Shown here piece by piece: positions 54,058 through 63,283 of a stretch of 64,000 nt of DNA (within the stretch, counting starts at the first letter, position 1; each line of letters starts with the position of its first letter). A model generated the notes under the pieces. It was not told where the DNA came from, did no database searches, and saw only the letters and a program-made list of their open reading frames with translations. The translations under genes were made by a program, and so were the position numbers. Source of the stretch: Psychrobacter phenylpyruvicus DSM 7000 = NBRC 102152 (GTDB lineage Bacteria; Pseudomonadota; Gammaproteobacteria; Pseudomonadales; Moraxellaceae); the NCBI RefSeq assembly GCF_000685805.1, contig NZ_JMKP01000008.1, positions 1-64,000 of the forward strand, read 5' to 3'.

Positions 54058-56919
54058 ATGCCCTCTGAACATAGCTTTAATAATTCGCTGACTCCAGATC
54101 ACTCCCCCCTGACAGCCAACCAGATAACGGCAGAGCACATACAAAAGCTAAAAATAGCCAGTCCCTTTGCTTATCAAATCTGGGAGAGCAAACCCACCAT
54201 TTGTCAAAACTTCTTAACCAGCTATCCCTTAGGGGAGGTACTAACTCGGCAACAGATTTGTGATCTGATTGATGATTACACTTTAGATGATGGTCTAGAG
54301 GGAGAGCTTGAGCGGGCAGATGAAGCGGGGGTAATGAGAGGCCTGCGCCGACTGCGTGAGCTGCTTATGCTGCGCTGGATATGGCAGGATGCTTTGGGTG
54401 TTATTCCACTTGAGCAACTGATTAGCGAGTTGTCTAACTTTGCCGATAATTGTCTTATTTTCGCTAAAGAGTATGCTTGGGAGCAATTGGTTGCGCGCTA
54501 CGGTAGACCGACGTATATCGATGAAAAAGGACAGCGTCAGTATGACGATATGGCGATATTTGCTATGGGTAAGCTTGGGGCGCAAGAGCTGAACTTATCC
54601 AGTGATATTGATCTAATTTTCGTGCACCGCGCTCGGGGTGAAACCGATGGAGACAAATCGAACGGTACTAAATGCATCGATAACAAGCGCTTTATGATCC
54701 GTTTGGGTCAAAGCATTATCAAGATTTTGGATACCTGTACCGCAGAAGGTTTTGTGTTCCGAGTCGATATGCGCCTAAGACCTTGGGGTGAGGGCAGTGA
54801 CTTAGTCATTCATCAGTCAGCATTAGAAAAGTACTTTTCTGCTCATGGGCGTGCTTGGGAGAGGTTTGCTTGGTTAAAGGCGCGTATCGTCAATGAAGTG
54901 GATCAGAGATTCGCAGATGAGCTTGAAGACATTGTCAGACCCTTTGTCTTTAGATATTACGTAGATTACAGTGCCTTTGCTGCCTTACGTGAAATGAAAT
55001 CATTGATTCAAAATCAAGTGGCACAGCGTGAGGATTTGGATAATATCAAACTGGGCGCTGGGGGCATTCGAGATATTGAATTTGTGGTGCAAGCCTTTCA
55101 GCTTATCTATGGTGGCCGTCATCCGCAGCTTGAGGTCAAGTCCTGCTTAAAAGCGATGCAAGCGCTCAATGAGTTTGACTTTATTGATGATACAACTCAT
55201 CAGCAGCTAGCAGACGCTTATCGATTCCTACGCAGAGTAGAGCATGGTATTCAAGCGATACATGATCAGCAGACACAGCGCCTACCGAACAGTGCCGAGT
55301 ATCAGAATAATTTGGCAGTGACCTTAGGCTTCAAGGATTGGCCAGCCTTTTTACAGCGCTTAGATGAGCACCGTCAAAACGTCAATATACCCTTCGATCG
55401 AATGGTCACAGAGCGTCAGATTCCAAAAGATGTCACTGTAGCCAGTGATGCAGAGGTGGAAAGTCTGGATAGCGTACTAAATGAAGAGAATAAAGCCAAG
55501 CTCGAGCAGTTTTGGAACAGCAAGATGGTGGCTAATCTCTCACAGGAGGCTAGAGGGCGTCTCGATGATGCTTATCCAGTATTGGTACATGCGCTACTAG
55601 AACATGAAAAGACGCAGGGTTTGGCTAATGTGGCATTCCCGCGACTGTTGGATTTGGTAGAAGCTATTTGTCGCCGCTCTATCTATTTGGTTATGTTGGC
55701 CGAAAACCCCAATGCTACAGTCAGTTTAATTCCCATGTTATCAGCCAGTCCTTGGATTGCAGGCGAGCTAACTCGCTATCCAGTACTGCTAGATTCATTT
55801 TTACAGCAGCGTTACCGTCACTTACCAGATAAAGAAGAGCTTGCTGATATTCTACGTCAGCGACTATTGCGGGTAGAGCCTGATGATGAGGAAATGCTGC
55901 TGAACGTACTTCGCCTGTTCAAAAATACCCAGGTATTGGCAGTGGCAGCCAGCGATGTTTTGGCTGAGCGGCCCATTATGAAAGTGTCAGATTCGCTGAC
56001 AGATATCGCTGAGGTAGTGCTTGAGTTTACTTTAGAGCGTGCATTTTCAGAATTGGTCAAGCGTCATGGCTACCCGATTAATCAGCAAGGGGAATCAGTG
56101 AATGAGGCCCATAACGGCTTTGCCATTATTGGATATGGCAAGCTTGGGGGTATTGAGATGTCTTATACCTCCGATCTTGATTTGGTATTCATTCATCAAA
56201 TTAATGAGCAGGCGATGACCACAGGGGCTAAGCCAGTTAGTGGTATGAAGTTTACTGCGCGCTTGGCCCAAAAGCTTATGACTTATCTAAACACTCAGAC
56301 CCGTGATGGCCGTGCTTATGAGATTGATATGCGACTGCGCCCCTCAGGTAATGCTGGCATGATGGTGGTTTCTAGCCGCTCCTTTGAGAGATATCAGTTA
56401 GAAAAAGCCTGGGTGTGGGAGCATCAAGCTTTAGTGCGTGCTCGTGCTATCTGTGGTGATAAACGAGTCATGAGTGCCTTTAACCATATCCGAAATCAGG
56501 TATTAACTCGAAAAAGAGACATTAATGACTTAAAACAAAATGTCATTGAGATGCGCTCAAAAATGAAAGACCATTTAGGCAGTAATCAGCAAGCCCAGCA
56601 AGAGGGTAAATTTGATCTTAAGCAAGACGCAGGCGGTATTGTCGATATCGAGTTTATGGCACAGTATGCCGTCTTGGCCCACGCTCATGACCATCCTGAA
56701 CTGACAAAGTGGAGTGATAATGTCAGAATCTTTGAAAGCTTAGCGGAAGCTGGAGTCTGGGAAGCTGAAACCTGTGAAGGGCTTACTAAATCTTATCTAC
56801 TGCTAAGGGCTGCTATGCACCAAATTGCCTTAGCTAATGAGTCTATCGTAGTAGAATCCTCGCACTGGGATCAGACCCGAGAGTACGTGATATCCAAGTG
56901 GAATGAGATTGTGGTGTAG
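54058..56919 (+). CDS. glnE: Glutamine synthetase adenylyltransferase/deadenylase
   Basis: GlnE adenylylates glutamine synthetase when nitrogen is plentiful and removes the group when it is scarce, under PII control. Both nucleotidyltransferase halves are visible: MGKLGAQELNLSSDIDLIF in the first and GYGKLGGIEMSYTSDLDLVF in the second, each with the metal-binding Asp pair. GGIRDIEFVVQAFQLIYGGR and GGIVDIEFMAQY are the regions that follow each. The length of 953 residues equals E. coli GlnE (946). It is followed 130 bases later by ilvE, a Pseudomonas/Acinetobacter order. Confidence 0.96.
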   Translation: MPSEHSFNNSLTPDHSPLTANQITAEHIQKLKIASPFAYQIWESKPTICQNFLTSYPLGEVLTRQQICDLIDDYTLDDGLEGELERADEAGVMRGLRRLRELLMLRWIWQDALGVIPLEQLISELSNFADNCLIFAKEYAWEQLVARYGRPTYIDEKGQRQYDDMAIFAMGKLGAQELNLSSDIDLIFVHRARGETDGDKSNGTKCIDNKRFMIRLGQSIIKILDTCTAEGFVFRVDMRLRPWGEGSDLVIHQSALEKYFSAHGRAWERFAWLKARIVNEVDQRFADELEDIVRPFVFRYYVDYSAFAALREMKSLIQNQVAQREDLDNIKLGAGGIRDIEFVVQAFQLIYGGRHPQLEVKSCLKAMQALNEFDFIDDTTHQQLADAYRFLRRVEHGIQAIHDQQTQRLPNSAEYQNNLAVTLGFKDWPAFLQRLDEHRQNVNIPFDRMVTERQIPKDVTVASDAEVESLDSVLNEENKAKLEQFWNSKMVANLSQEARGRLDDAYPVLVHALLEHEKTQGLANVAFPRLLDLVEAICRRSIYLVMLAENPNATVSLIPMLSASPWIAGELTRYPVLLDSFLQQRYRHLPDKEELADILRQRLLRVEPDDEEMLLNVLRLFKNTQVLAVAASDVLAERPIMKVSDSLTDIAEVVLEFTLERAFSELVKRHGYPINQQGESVNEAHNGFAIIGYGKLGGIEMSYTSDLDLVFIHQINEQAMTTGAKPVSGMKFTARLAQKLMTYLNTQTRDGRAYEIDMRLRPSGNAGMMVVSSRSFERYQLEKAWVWEHQALVRARAICGDKRVMSAFNHIRNQVLTRKRDINDLKQNVIEMRSKMKDHLGSNQQAQQEGKFDLKQDAGGIVDIEFMAQYAVLAHAHDHPELTKWSDNVRIFESLAEAGVWEAETCEGLTKSYLLLRAAMHQIALANESIVVESSHWDQTREYVISKWNEIVV

Positions 56920-57049
56920 CCTCATCAAGGGTATATAACCAAATCAAATGCCTGACAAAACTATAAATTGATGGTCAATTTAAGGCACAGTGATATACTA
57001 AAATGGTCCATCTATTTTGGCTACAACTGCTTTAAAGAGAATAAATATT

Positions 57050-57979
57050 ATGAGTATGGCAACGACAGAAGGCAAACTTTGGTTTAATGGCGAGATGATT
57101 GATCAGCCTGATGCTAAAGTACATGTACTAACGCACAGCTTGCACTATGGCATGGCAGTCTTTGAAGGCCTCCGAGCATATCAAACAGAGGACGGTAGAA
57201 CTGCTATTTTTAGATTAGATGATCATACTGAGCGTCTATTGGGTTCAGCCAAGATATTTCAGCTAAATGTGCCCTATGATAAGGCAACTTTGGATCAAGC
57301 TCAAAAAGATGTGATTAAACAAAACGGCTTTGATTCAGCCTATCTGCGTCCACTTATCTGGGTAGGGGCTGAAAAGTTAGGTTTGTCTTCTCGCGGCAAT
57401 AGTATTAATGCCATGGTTGCCGCCTGGAAGTGGGGTGCTTATTTGGGTGAAGAGGGTATCCAAAAAGGAATTCGGGTTAAGACCTCGTCATACACGCACC
57501 ACATGACCAACGTGACCATGTGCAAAGCAAAAGCGGCCAGCAACTACCCAGTTTCAATTATGGCCAACCAAGAAGTAACACGGAGTGGCTATGACGAAGC
57601 TATCTTAATGGATCCTCAGGGTTATGTGTGTCAAGGCTCAGGTGAGAACTTGTTTTTAGTTAAGAATGGAGAGCTACATACACCTGATTTAGGTGGTGGT
57701 GCTCTTGATGGTATCACCCGTCGTACTATTATTCAGTTCGCTGAAGACTTGGGTATTAAAGTAGTTGAGCGCCGTATCACTCGTGATGAGTTCTACTTGG
57801 CAGATGAAGTGTTTATGACGGGTACTGCGGCTGAAGTTACCCCAATCCGCGAGTATGATGACCGTACTATCGGTAATGGCGGGCGTGGTGAACTAACTAA
57901 GAAGTTACAGAGCTTGTATTTCGATGTAGTGCATGGCCGTAATGAGAATTACCTGCATTGGTTGAGCTTTGTGGATTAA
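57050..57979 (+). CDS. ilvE: Branched-chain amino acid aminotransferase
   Basis: This pyridoxal-phosphate enzyme makes Leu, Ile and Val from their keto acids. Fold-type IV features are seen: THSLHYGMAVFEGLRAY, the PLP Lys in CKAKAASNYPVSIMA, and GSGENLFLVKNGELHTPDL, then DGITRRTIIQ. The ATG at 57050 gives 309 residues, the family length. A TTG at 57017 would add 11 residues not seen in relatives. It is followed by a strong terminator, then sugar-transfer genes. Confidence 0.96.
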   Translation: MSMATTEGKLWFNGEMIDQPDAKVHVLTHSLHYGMAVFEGLRAYQTEDGRTAIFRLDDHTERLLGSAKIFQLNVPYDKATLDQAQKDVIKQNGFDSAYLRPLIWVGAEKLGLSSRGNSINAMVAAWKWGAYLGEEGIQKGIRVKTSSYTHHMTNVTMCKAKAASNYPVSIMANQEVTRSGYDEAILMDPQGYVCQGSGENLFLVKNGELHTPDLGGGALDGITRRTIIQFAEDLGIKVVERRITRDEFYLADEVFMTGTAAEVTPIREYDDRTIGNGGRGELTKKLQSLYFDVVHGRNENYLHWLSFVD

Positions 57980-58002
57980 TCTAGTAACTTGTTTATAAAC
58001 AT

Positions 58003-58031
58003 AGCCGGGCACTGAGTGTTCGGCTTTTTTT
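58003..58031 (+). terminator. Rho-independent terminator after ilvE
   Basis: A 10-bp stem with two G-U pairs (58003-58012 with 58016-58025) is followed by seven T residues. Confidence 0.88.
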
Positions 58032-58083
58032 GTGCTAAAATAATACCAATATTATTTATCCAATTTTAAGGCAAGGGTTATTT

Positions 58084-58920
58084 ATGGCGAATCAAAACTC
58101 GACATCTGAGTCACAACCAATAAAGCAAATCATTTGTATCAAATGGGGAACTAAATATGGGGCTCATTATGCCAATAAGCTTTATGGCATGGTATCGCGC
58201 AATATAACCCCACCTTTTAGATTTGTGTGCTTTACAGACGATACGACAGGCGTTCGTCCAGAGATTGAATGCCAAGAGCTGCCACCTTTAGATGTGACTA
58301 TGCCAACCAATACCTTAGGGAAATGGCCTAAATCTCGACTTTGGGGTGAAAAACTAGGTGATCTTACAGGTACAGTGCTGTTTTTGGACTTAGATGTCGT
58401 TATCGTAGATAGCTTAGATCCGTTCTTCGAATATGGTGAGCCAGAAGATGTTATCTTGTCCTATAACCCAAGCAATCCTTTAGAAAAACTTGGTCAGACC
58501 TCATGCTTTAGATTTCAGGTCGGCTCGCTGGTGTCTTTACAAGAAAAATTTAAAGCTGACCCACAAGGCATTGCAGATAAATATCGCTTTGAACAGCGTT
58601 TTGTCACCCGCAACGTCCCAGGTGGTGTCAAGATCTTTCCGAAGCAATGGGTGGCTCACTTTAGACGTAAGTGCCGCCAGCCTTTCCCGCTAAATTATTT
58701 TATACCTCCTAAAATCCCTAAAGGAGCTCGTATAGTCATTTTCCCAGGCGGGTTATATCCTGAGAATGCAATAAATGGTCAATACTCCCCTCAATCTGCT
58801 GACAATGCTATAGAGCATTTAAAAGAGATTAAAGATCCAAAAAATTTAAAACATCCATTACGTCATCTGCGTCATTTCATATTACCAGTTGAATGGGTCA
58901 GAGAAAATTGGAAAGAATAA
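58084..58920 (+). CDS. Putative glycosyltransferase, first gene of an outer-core-like locus
   Basis: The 278-residue protein has GTVLFLDLDVVIVDSLDPFF, an aspartate-rich segment (DLDVV) as in DxD metal sites of nucleotide-sugar transferases. The N-terminal part with KWGTKYGAHYANKLYGMV and FVCFTDD resembles GT8-like enzymes. A basic, proline-rich part follows (FRRKCRQPFPLNYFIPP). No membrane segment. AAGGG precedes the ATG. Its place right after ilvE matches the first transferase of the Acinetobacter outer-core locus. The exact sugar and acceptor are unknown. Confidence 0.68.
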   Translation: MANQNSTSESQPIKQIICIKWGTKYGAHYANKLYGMVSRNITPPFRFVCFTDDTTGVRPEIECQELPPLDVTMPTNTLGKWPKSRLWGEKLGDLTGTVLFLDLDVVIVDSLDPFFEYGEPEDVILSYNPSNPLEKLGQTSCFRFQVGSLVSLQEKFKADPQGIADKYRFEQRFVTRNVPGGVKIFPKQWVAHFRRKCRQPFPLNYFIPPKIPKGARIVIFPGGLYPENAINGQYSPQSADNAIEHLKEIKDPKNLKHPLRHLRHFILPVEWVRENWKE

Positions 58921-58999
58921 ACGTAATTATAATAATAAGGGCCAAAACTTATCAGTCATAGGTAGCAATATTATTAACTGAATATTTGCTAACTAATAT

Positions 59000-59980
59000 T
59001 TAATCAGTTGCTATACGTACCTTTGATGGCTTAATCATTTTATAATAAGGGTAATTTTCAGATAACATACGTCTTGGTAAACAAGATAAATATTCACTAT
59101 GTTCTGGGAAAATATTACCTTTACGTGTAGTCACTGCTGTTTTTAGATTTAAAGATTTAATTAATTCGAATTCCCTAATACTAGCATGCTTTTTTCGTCC
59201 ATAAGGATATGCGAAGTGTTCAACTGGAGCGCCTAAATGTTCTTCAATTATTTTGTGAGCCAGTGTAATTTCCTCATACAACTTTTCATTAGATAGTTTG
59301 CTTGTAACTGGGTGATGCATTGTATGACCGCCAATTGTAGTAAGCGGGTCTTTGTTCATATTAATAATATCGTCCCAACTCATAGCAAGATTATTAACAT
59401 CTTCATACCAATCTATTTCATAATATTGAAACATATTATTCAGACCTTCTTCTAGATTGTTTTGATCAAGATTTAATATTTTCTCTCGTATATTACTAAA
59501 AGCTTCTTTACGTTCTGATTTACTTCTACAATATATGAGTTCATGATTATTAAGTCGAATTTCAGTATGGGTATTTACTAAGCGTTCAATAATATACCAC
59601 CATAATATGGCTGATTTATCTGGGAAACTAGTAGTAATATATACTGTGAAAGGAACATTATGTTTTTTAAATATTGGATAAGCAGTCGTATAATTGTCTA
59701 AATACCCATCATCCAAAGTAAAAACTATTTTATCTGATGCATCCTGTTTATTAACCAAAATCTCATAAAGATCATTAATACTTATAAAACTATAGCCTTT
59801 AGCTTTAAGCGATATTATAAAATTATCTAAAAATTCTGGTGATACATTCAAACTATTATTTACTGAATCAGCTTCGTATTCAGCTACTCTATGCAAAGCA
59901 AAAATGGTTGCAATCCCTGAATAACGTTGCTTTAAGCTAGGAATATGGTTTATAGCAGAAAATAAAGAGTTAAGAGGCAT
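59000..59980 (-). CDS. Polysaccharide deacetylase (NodB-type)
   Basis: The NodB fold is seen as FTLDDGYLDNYTTAYPIF (with LDDG in place of the usual FDDG), the metal-binding motif GGHTMHHP with its two His, and HFAYPYGRKKHAS. The 326-residue protein has no clear signal peptide, so it would act in the cytoplasm or at the inner face on a lipid-linked sugar. In Acinetobacter outer-core loci a gene of this type (pda1) lies among the transferases. It is oriented opposite to its neighbours. Confidence 0.8.
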   Translation of the reverse strand: MPLNSLFSAINHIPSLKQRYSGIATIFALHRVAEYEADSVNNSLNVSPEFLDNFIISLKAKGYSFISINDLYEILVNKQDASDKIVFTLDDGYLDNYTTAYPIFKKHNVPFTVYITTSFPDKSAILWWYIIERLVNTHTEIRLNNHELIYCRSKSERKEAFSNIREKILNLDQNNLEEGLNNMFQYYEIDWYEDVNNLAMSWDDIINMNKDPLTTIGGHTMHHPVTSKLSNEKLYEEITLAHKIIEEHLGAPVEHFAYPYGRKKHASIREFELIKSLNLKTAVTTRKGNIFPEHSEYLSCLPRRMLSENYPYYKMIKPSKVRIATD

Positions 59981-60089
59981 AAGTAAACTCGCTCAGATTT
60001 TAATAGTCTATGGGAAGGTAGTAGTCAAATGTTACTATAATAATATAAAATTATTTAGGTTTTGATTTTTCGATTAAGGCGAAAATAAA

Positions 60090-61190
60090 ATGTCAGTAAA
60101 AAATATCCTCATAATAATAGATTCATTAGCTGCAAGCGGAGGAGAAGTAGCCTGCTTAAATTTGGCCAAAGGTATGTTAAAGTTAGGGTTCAAGGTGCAT
60201 GTCCTATACTTTTACGATAAAGTGGAATTAGTTGTTGATTCAAGGGTGCATACCCATCTAATTGATATTCAAAAATATCGTATACTTCCTAAAAAAATAC
60301 GTTACCAAGTCTTCGCTAAGAAAGTCGATAAATACATTCAAAAGAATATAGGCGATGTGACTCTGGCTATATCTAATTTAAATCAAAGTGATTTAATTAT
60401 GTCTTATAGTCAGATAAAAAATTTGGCTTATGTTATTCATAGTACTTTCTCATATGCTAACAATATGGATATTAATTCTCAAACGTTAAAGCCTTGGTTG
60501 ACGCCTGGTCATAGAGACTATAATACAATAATGTTTTATCAACGTATATATTCAAAACATCCATGTATTTGTGTGAGTAAGGGTGTTGAAGAGGATTTCA
60601 GAAAATATTTTGGTGATGTTACTGATATCAGAACCATTTACAATGCATTTGATAGAGATTCAATCAAATTACTTGCTGATAAGTTTATACCTAAAGAATC
60701 TGAATATATTATCCATGTGGGCTCTTTTTATAAAGTAAAAGCGCATGATGATTTACTTAAAGCATATGCAAAAACGAGTAAAAAATACTCACTTATGCTA
60801 ATTGGTAAAGGGAAATTGCTAGAAGAAATTAAAAAGTTAGCTTACGAGTTAGGTATAGAAGATAAGGTATTGTTTATGGGTTTTAAATCCAATCCCTTTC
60901 CATTTATAAAAAATGCTAAAGGATTAGTTTTATCTTCACACTATGAAGGTCTTGGTAGAGTGTTGGTGGAAGCTCAGGTGTTGGAAATACCTACTATTAG
61001 TACAGATTGTCCTTCTGGTCCTAGAGAAATATTACCAGAGAAATGTTTGACACCAACTAATGATATCGACTCACTATCAAAAAAAATTGAGGACTTAATG
61101 CAAAATCCTGAAAATTATAAATCAAATTTCAATGAAGAGTTACTACCTGAAAATATAGCAAGACAATACTTAGAATTTATGAATGTATAA
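60090..61190 (+). CDS. GT4-type glycosyltransferase A of a tandem pair
   Basis: The 366-residue enzyme has the GT4 C-domain: YIIHVGSFYKVKAHDDLL, LIGKGKLLEEIKKLAYELG, VLFMGFKSNPFPFIKNAKG, and SSHYEGLGRVLVEAQ, followed by TDCPSGPREILP. The N-domain begins NILIIIDSLAASGGEVACLN. The TDCPSGPREI ending is usual for GalNAc- or Gal-adding enzymes of surface sugars, but the sugar cannot be fixed. It resembles the next transferase closely throughout, so the two arose by duplication. AAGG precedes the ATG. Visibly AT-richer than the genes before ilvE. Confidence 0.85.
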   Translation: MSVKNILIIIDSLAASGGEVACLNLAKGMLKLGFKVHVLYFYDKVELVVDSRVHTHLIDIQKYRILPKKIRYQVFAKKVDKYIQKNIGDVTLAISNLNQSDLIMSYSQIKNLAYVIHSTFSYANNMDINSQTLKPWLTPGHRDYNTIMFYQRIYSKHPCICVSKGVEEDFRKYFGDVTDIRTIYNAFDRDSIKLLADKFIPKESEYIIHVGSFYKVKAHDDLLKAYAKTSKKYSLMLIGKGKLLEEIKKLAYELGIEDKVLFMGFKSNPFPFIKNAKGLVLSSHYEGLGRVLVEAQVLEIPTISTDCPSGPREILPEKCLTPTNDIDSLSKKIEDLMQNPENYKSNFNEELLPENIARQYLEFMNV

Positions 61191-61305
61191 TGATTAAATA
61201 TCGCTTCTAAAAATTTAAAATCATTTGCTCTAAAAGTTCTAACATAAAGTATCTTCAACTTATATGTAAAGTGAATATTTACTATAAACGATTTGTAAAT
61301 TCTAA

Positions 61306-62445
61306 ATGGGTAAAAGAATGACAAGTATTGTAAATCAATCAGAAAATTTTAATGTAGTACTTATAGTAAAGTCATTAGAAGGCCGAGGCGCTGAACGTTC
61401 CGTTTCTACTTTAGCTTCAGGCTTTTTGCAACTTGGTTGGCATGTACATATTGTTATGCTTGACAATACTATAGAAATACCTATTGATGAAGGAATTAAT
61501 TTGCATGTTCTTAATTACAGTAGTTTGAAATATAAATTAAAATTGAATAGATCTACTAAATATAAAGCATTTGCAAAAGATATAGATCGCTATATTTTAA
61601 CTAATGTAGGTGTACCAAGCTTAGTATTAGCTAATCTGTATAAGATTAATTGGATCATGAGCTATAGTAGGTTACCCAATATTGTAAACATATTACATAC
61701 AGCTTTATCAAAACAGTTTGAAAAAAAGATCCATTCTAGTCCAAGAAAAACACTTGAGCATTTAAAAGAAGTTTATGGTAAACATCCTTGTAGTTCAGTC
61801 AGTGAAGGTGCTAGATTAGATTTGATAGATACAATCGGAGATATTACACCTACTGTAACTATCTTCAATCCTTGTGACAGTGAGAAGATTATTTCAGAAA
61901 GCTATGAATTTTTCGATTTTAAAAAGTTAAGTATCGAGCCAAAACAGTTTATCATCCACGTTGGATCGTTTGACATAGTGAAAAATCATGAGTTACTCAT
62001 AAGAGCTTTTGCTAAAACAGATATGAAGTTACCTTTAGTATTAGTAGGAAAAGGTAAGCTTGAAGAAAAAATTAAAAAATTAGTTAATGAACTAGGTATT
62101 GAAGATAAGGTTAAATTTGCTGGTTTTATAAAAAATCCTTATCCTTTAATTGCTAATGCAAGCTTGATGGTATTAACTTCAAACTTTGAAGGTTTTGGTT
62201 ATGTAATTGCTGAAGGACAGATTTTGAAAGTTCCTGTAATAAGCACTGATTGTCCATATGGTCCTAGAGAGCTACTTCCTAAAACCAATCTCACACCTAT
62301 AAACGATATTGATGCTATGACATGCAAATTAATTGAAGCTATACAGGAACCACAAAAGTTTAATACACAATCGCCCTATAATTTAGAGCCAGTTAATATA
62401 GCAAATCGATATATTGAATTCATAAAACATATTAACAAAATCTAG
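61306..62445 (+). CDS. GT4-type glycosyltransferase B of a tandem pair
   Basis: 379 residues with the same domain plan: NVVLIVKSLEGRGAERSVST, FIIHVGSFDIVKNHELLI, LVGKGKLEEKIKKLVNELG, SNFEGFGYVIAEGQ and TDCPYGPRELLP. The shared KHPC...VS.G and IMSYS motifs in the N-domain show common descent with the preceding gene. Start may be 61306 or the Met at 61318; neither has a strong ribosome site. A 115-base gap separates the two. The likely role is adding a sugar to lipooligosaccharide outer core. Confidence 0.83.
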   Translation: MGKRMTSIVNQSENFNVVLIVKSLEGRGAERSVSTLASGFLQLGWHVHIVMLDNTIEIPIDEGINLHVLNYSSLKYKLKLNRSTKYKAFAKDIDRYILTNVGVPSLVLANLYKINWIMSYSRLPNIVNILHTALSKQFEKKIHSSPRKTLEHLKEVYGKHPCSSVSEGARLDLIDTIGDITPTVTIFNPCDSEKIISESYEFFDFKKLSIEPKQFIIHVGSFDIVKNHELLIRAFAKTDMKLPLVLVGKGKLEEKIKKLVNELGIEDKVKFAGFIKNPYPLIANASLMVLTSNFEGFGYVIAEGQILKVPVISTDCPYGPRELLPKTNLTPINDIDAMTCKLIEAIQEPQKFNTQSPYNLEPVNIANRYIEFIKHINKI

Positions 62446-62459
62446 CTATTAATAGAAAA

Positions 62460-63212
62460 TTAATCCCACCATTGAGTCCTTTGTTTCTGATGCAAGGGTT
62501 TGAATCTTGAGTAAACACTGTAATTGTTGTTTAGGCGATAGAATACTTCAGATAGTATAGATCCTCCAAGTTTACTTTTTTTGCCCATACTATCCATGCG
62601 CCACCGCATGTTACGTAAAGTGTCGCCTCGTTCAGGTAAGATACCTTCTAATCCATCAAATAATAATAAATGAAGAGCATTTTCAGGAATTTTATTTTCT
62701 TTATAGTTTACATTTGTGAGTTTATCCGTATCCCAAAAATGACGCTCACTTTCATACATATTTACAGTGTTAACTAACATTACAATTGCAAGGCATATTC
62801 CACTCAAAGCATCATCATCGCTATAATCGATGAACGTATCACATGCTGAAATAATCCAACGTAAGTTTAGATTACTAAGTAAAAACTCATGCTCTTTATT
62901 CCAAAGTTCTTCGAATGCCTTATAATGCTTCTTTACTTTATATTCACGACGTATCATTACAATTAGTTTAGCATGATAAAAAAGCAGTTCTGGTTTACCC
63001 TGGAAAGATAATTTCAGATGATCCATATGCTTATCTAAATCAGAAAAAGCTTCAGATTCATATTTTTCAATTTCTTCACCATCAATTAACTTGGATTTCA
63101 TTTTTTCAAAATCAACAAATTCTGTTTCAGGTGCATGCTCTGAGGCACCTTTTCTCTTTCTATAACGATTAAACGATAGTAGCTTTTCTAATTTAGTTTT
63201 ATTGCGTTGCAT
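62460..63212 (-). CDS. Uncharacterised 250-aa protein in the sugar locus
   Basis: The product has a basic N-terminus (RNKTKLEKLLSFNRYRKRKG), then a long helical, charged part with several Trp residues (LWNKEHEF, RWIISACDTF, RHFWDTDK) and a C-terminal YSRFKPLHQKQRTQWWD. No membrane segment, signal or known motif is seen. The codon use fits the AT-rich neighbourhood. It lies between the glycosyltransferase pair (convergent, 14 bases apart) and another gene of the same strand, so it may be made with that gene. No function proposed. Confidence 0.6.
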   Translation of the reverse strand: MQRNKTKLEKLLSFNRYRKRKGASEHAPETEFVDFEKMKSKLIDGEEIEKYESEAFSDLDKHMDHLKLSFQGKPELLFYHAKLIVMIRREYKVKKHYKAFEELWNKEHEFLLSNLNLRWIISACDTFIDYSDDDALSGICLAIVMLVNTVNMYESERHFWDTDKLTNVNYKENKIPENALHLLLFDGLEGILPERGDTLRNMRWRMDSMGKKSKLGGSILSEVFYRLNNNYSVYSRFKPLHQKQRTQWWD

Positions 63213-63283
63213 AATTTTACTCTAATGAAATTTGATTACGTATTATGATTACGTATTAATAGTATCTATTATTTAAAAAAAGA

